From Croceicoccus marinus (GTDB taxonomy: Bacteria > Pseudomonadota > Alphaproteobacteria > Sphingomonadales > Sphingomonadaceae): DNA of 64,000 nt. The stretch spans positions 62,001-126,000 of the forward strand of contig NZ_CP019603.1 in assembly GCF_001661675.2 (NCBI RefSeq). The letters are read 5' to 3'. The notes under the pieces were generated by a model. That model saw only the letters and a program-made list of their open reading frames with translations. It did not search any database and was not told where the DNA came from. The translations under genes and the position numbers were made by a program. Below are positions 61,656 to 64,000 of the stretch, one piece after another; positions within the stretch are counted from its first letter, which is position 1, and each line of letters opens with the position of its first letter.

Positions 61656-62441
61656 ATGACAGAAAAAATGTTCGATCTGACCGGGAAAGTTGCGTTGGTG
61701 ACGGGTGCCAATTCGGGCCTTGGCTTTGCCTTTGCCGAAGGGATGGCGCGTGCGGGCAGCGATCTCGTCATCTGGGGCAGGCGCAAGGATGCCAACGACA
61801 AGGCGGCAGAAAAGCTGCGGGCCTTTGGCGTCAAGGTGCATTCCGCCGAAGTGGACGTCACCGACGAAGCGCAGATCGTGGCCGGCGTGGCCGATGCGCT
61901 TGCGGCGATGGGCCGGATCGACACGGTGGTCGCCAATGCGGGCATTGCCAATCCGGTGCCGTTTATCGACATGGATGCCGATAGCTATAACGCGTTGATG
62001 AACGTCAACCAGCACGGCGTGGTGTTCACCCTGCGCGAAGTGGCCAGGCACATGGTGGCCCGAGCCGAGGCGGGCGATCCCGGCGGCTCCATGATCCTGT
62101 GCGGCAGCGGATCGATTTTCCAGGGCGTGCCGACGCTGGTGCATTACGGTGCGGCAAAGGGCGCTCTTGCGGGGCTGGCGAAGGGGCTGGCCGCGGAACT
62201 GGGCCCCCATGGCATTCGCTGCAATGTCATCGCGCCCGGTTTCATCATCACCGAAATGACCATGAAGGACCCCGAGATCGGCCAGATGATCGCCGATGGC
62301 GTGGCAGCCCGTGCCCCGCTCGGCCGCGCGGGAATGCCCGACGATCTGTGGGGCGCGGCGGTTTATCTCGCCAGCGATCTGTCCCGCTATCACACCGGCG
62401 ATACGCTGGTGGTCGACGGCGGGAAAATGATCAACAACTAG
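61656..62441 (+). CDS. SDR family oxidoreductase
   Basis: 261 residues: TGANSGLG at 16-23, ANAG at 93-96, Ser151, Tyr164/Lys168 (YGAAK), double Arg after strand two (NADP+ preference). It begins a rightward operon (SDR, VOC, phosphatase-like, hydroxyacid dehydrogenase-like). The 134-bp divergent gap before it contains the GTCCTACC octamer at 61586-61593. Confidence 0.88.
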   Translation: MTEKMFDLTGKVALVTGANSGLGFAFAEGMARAGSDLVIWGRRKDANDKAAEKLRAFGVKVHSAEVDVTDEAQIVAGVADALAAMGRIDTVVANAGIANPVPFIDMDADSYNALMNVNQHGVVFTLREVARHMVARAEAGDPGGSMILCGSGSIFQGVPTLVHYGAAKGALAGLAKGLAAELGPHGIRCNVIAPGFIITEMTMKDPEIGQMIADGVAARAPLGRAGMPDDLWGAAVYLASDLSRYHTGDTLVVDGGKMINN

Positions 62442-62452
62442 GAGCGCAGATC

Positions 62453-62959
62453 ATGTTTTCACGGCCCGGGGCAAGGCATAGCCAGAACGCCTATGTGACC
62501 AGCGATCTCGATCGCGCGATGGCCATCTGGCGCGACGAATTTGGCGTTTCCCGCTTTCACGTGTTCGAAAACGATGCGCCCGGACTGGTCTCCTCGCCAG
62601 AGTACCGGATGAAAATCGCGCTGGCCAATGTGGGCGGGGTCGAGATCGAACTTATCGAGCCTTTGCCCGGACAGGCGCCGCTTCATGCAGAGGTGCTACC
62701 CACGGACGGCAGCTTTGCCATGCGTTTTCATCACGCGGCCTTGCGGGTCGATGGCGATCGGAGCGATTTCGAAGCCTACATGGCTTCGCTCGATTTGGCG
62801 ACGCATCCCGTGGTGTGGCGCGGAGAGCTGGGCGATGTGATGCGCTATGCCTATACCGACGAACGGGCGACACTGGGCCATTATCTGGAACATGTCTGGT
62901 TCGATCCGGCCATGTATGAACAGATGGCCGCAGCCATTCCGGTCTATCCGGCGCCGTGA
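62453..62959 (+). CDS. VOC family protein
   Basis: 168 residues, two VOC modules; MRFHHAALRV supplies His and LGHYLEHVWF the Glu, while the first metal position reads SQNAYVTSD without His. It is therefore a VOC isomerase/lyase-like protein with a partly altered site. GGAGCGCAGATC precedes the ATG. The next gene overlaps by four bases. Confidence 0.78.
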   Translation: MFSRPGARHSQNAYVTSDLDRAMAIWRDEFGVSRFHVFENDAPGLVSSPEYRMKIALANVGGVEIELIEPLPGQAPLHAEVLPTDGSFAMRFHHAALRVDGDRSDFEAYMASLDLATHPVVWRGELGDVMRYAYTDERATLGHYLEHVWFDPAMYEQMAAAIPVYPAP

Positions 62960-63744
62960 CGATGGATCTGGCTAATCTCAATTTCCGCGACCTGGGCGGT
63001 ATACGAACGAATGGCGGTGCCGTTCGCGGCGGGGCACTCTTTCGCGCCGAAGGTCCGGCCAATTTGTTGCCGCAACATCATGCACAGCTCAAATCGCTGG
63101 CGATCGGATATATCTTCGACCTGCGCTCTAGGCGGGAGCGAGAGACGCATCCGCATGATTGGCAGGACGCGAACTGCCGCTGGCTGGGACTGGACGTGAA
63201 TGCCGACCTGCGCGTTTTCGGAAACGATGGACGCGAAAGGCTGAGCCTTGGCGGTGATGAGCGGCTGGCCATCGACATCATGAGCGAGACATACCGGGAA
63301 ATTCCCGATGCGCTTGCGCCGCACTGGAAAACCGTGGGCGAATGCCTGCTGGAAGGCAGGCCGGCAATCGTGAATTGCACTGCGGGCAAGGACCGCACGG
63401 GGGTCGCGGTTGCCATACTGCTGGAAATGCTGGGGGCCTCGCGGGACGAAATCATGCGGGACTATCATCGGTCCGTGGTGTTCGGCGAGAATCTTCGGCG
63501 CGGCGGAACGCTGGAAGGCGATATCCGGGCCAGCTTCGGCTTTATGCCAAGCGCCGAACAGGTGGATGCGCTGATAGGCGTGCGAACAGAATATCTTCAG
63601 GCTGCGTGGGACCGGATCGAGAACAGTCACAAGACTGTATCGCGCTATCTGGCGGACGCAGGGCTGGATGAAGCAACACAATCTGAGCTGCGGCACCTTT
63701 TCGTGACCCGCGACCACGCCGACTCAATCCAAGGAGAACAATGA
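62956..63744 (+). CDS. tyrosine phosphatase family protein (IphP/DSP type)
   Basis: 262 residues. N-terminal NFRDLGGIRT and the CX5R loop Cys141-TAGKD-Arg147 (NCTAGKDRTG) are typical of IphP-like dual-specificity/lipid phosphatases. Starts at GTG overlapping the VOC stop (GTGA), or at the ATG two codons on. Its presence in a catabolic operon suggests it removes phosphate from a metabolite, perhaps one made by the kinase-like protein at 49890; that is speculation. Confidence 0.87.
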   Translation: MTMDLANLNFRDLGGIRTNGGAVRGGALFRAEGPANLLPQHHAQLKSLAIGYIFDLRSRRERETHPHDWQDANCRWLGLDVNADLRVFGNDGRERLSLGGDERLAIDIMSETYREIPDALAPHWKTVGECLLEGRPAIVNCTAGKDRTGVAVAILLEMLGASRDEIMRDYHRSVVFGENLRRGGTLEGDIRASFGFMPSAEQVDALIGVRTEYLQAAWDRIENSHKTVSRYLADAGLDEATQSELRHLFVTRDHADSIQGEQ

Positions 63745-64000
63745 TGAAAAGCGGTGGTGTAATCGGCCTTGGCGGCATTGGCGGCGGGGTGGCACAATGC
63801 CTCCAGCGATCCGGCCAGCTTTCCGCCATCTATGACGTGCGGGCCGAGGCGGCCGAAAAAATCCCCGGAGCGCCCCCGATGTCGGCAACGCCGAGGGATC
63901 TGGCGGCAGCGTCCGATTGCGTGCTGATCGCCGTTCTGAATGGCGCACAGACGATCGCCGTGCTGTCGGGCCCCGACGGCGTGCTCGCAGCCAACAAGGC
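63741..64000 (+). CDS. NAD-binding beta-hydroxyacid dehydrogenase-like protein, N-terminal part (cut by window edge)
   Basis: Only about 86 codons are present. The frame starts MMKSGGVIGLGGIGGGVAQC, a dinucleotide-binding loop of 3-hydroxyisobutyrate/6-phosphogluconate dehydrogenases, followed by AIYDVRAEAAEKIPG and ASDCVLIAVLNGAQTIAVL, in the family pattern. Overlaps the phosphatase-like gene stop by four bases (ATGA), with AAGGAG before the ATG. The catalytic part lies beyond the window. Confidence 0.82.
   Translation, partial: MMKSGGVIGLGGIGGGVAQCLQRSGQLSAIYDVRAEAAEKIPGAPPMSATPRDLAAASDCVLIAVLNGAQTIAVLSGPDGVLAANK

Noticed and set aside
1..64000. tRNA genes, CRISPR arrays, insertion sequences or phage genes
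   Set aside because: I saw no cloverleaf-like sequence, spaced direct repeats, transposase/integrase reading frame or terminal inverted repeats flanking a gene; a tRNAscan or IS search could still find degraded remnants.

Overview
This 64 kb window is high-GC, densely packed bacterial DNA with about 65 protein genes, almost all enzymes of organic-compound catabolism. Base composition, overlapping ATGA/TAATG gene junctions, CYP101-like P450s, a RutE-type reductase and the mix of Rieske, SDR and LLM enzymes suggest an alphaproteobacterium, most likely a sphingomonad (Novosphingobium/Sphingobium-like). That is inference; there is no rRNA or other taxonomic marker. I saw no tRNA, CRISPR array, transposase or phage gene. 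Both ends cut through genes.

Layout. (1) 1-5.2 kb: an SDR fragment, then a P450-SDR-P450 operon divergent from an HxlR regulator and a RutE-like flavin reductase. (2) 5.2-12.6 kb: a two-subunit ring-hydroxylating dioxygenase with its reductase, an SDR, a TetR regulator and an HsaA-like flavin monooxygenase, divergent from a [3Fe-4S]-type ferredoxin and an old yellow enzyme; an 11-bp-arm dyad lies between them. (3) 12.6-25.7 kb: GMC oxidoreductase, aldehyde dehydrogenase and small proteins; a sulfotransferase pair of genes; a membrane PQQ dehydrogenase operon with a possible AveC-like membrane protein and NTF2-fold proteins. (4) 25.7-37.6 kb: a 14-gene leftward operon with extradiol dioxygenase, alpha/beta hydrolases, FAH-family hydrolase, acyl-CoA ligase, acyl-CoA dehydrogenase, two MaoC-type hydratases, VOC protein and several SDRs. 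This looks like ring cleavage followed by CoA-dependent side-chain or ring degradation. (5) 37.9-49.1 kb: a large MalT/LuxR-type regulator, a beta-keto acid cleavage enzyme, and a full coenzyme F420 biosynthesis set (fbiC, cofE, cofD, cofC) with an F420:NADPH oxidoreductase, bracketed by LLM-class oxidoreductases. (6) 49-64 kb: SDRs, a kinase-like protein, limonene-epoxide-hydrolase-fold proteins, a KstD-like flavoprotein, two more LLM enzymes, a second sulfotransferase, a [2Fe-2S] ferredoxin, and a pair of Rieske-oxygenase-related proteins with complementary defects.

How it may work together. P450s and Rieske enzymes oxygenate a (probably polycyclic or terpenoid/steroid-like) substrate. SDRs, GMC, PQQ, KstD-like and F420-dependent enzymes move hydride on hydroxyl, carbonyl and C=C groups. 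The ring is opened by the flavin monooxygenase/extradiol/hydrolase route, and the fragments are processed as CoA thioesters. F420 made locally would supply the four LLM enzymes.

Most unusual points: an apparently split Rieske oxygenase at 55.6-57.7 kb (one protein lacks the Rieske cluster ligands but keeps the iron triad; its neighbour keeps the Rieske ligands but has lost both iron histidines), and the F420 biosynthesis locus embedded in a proteobacterial catabolic island.
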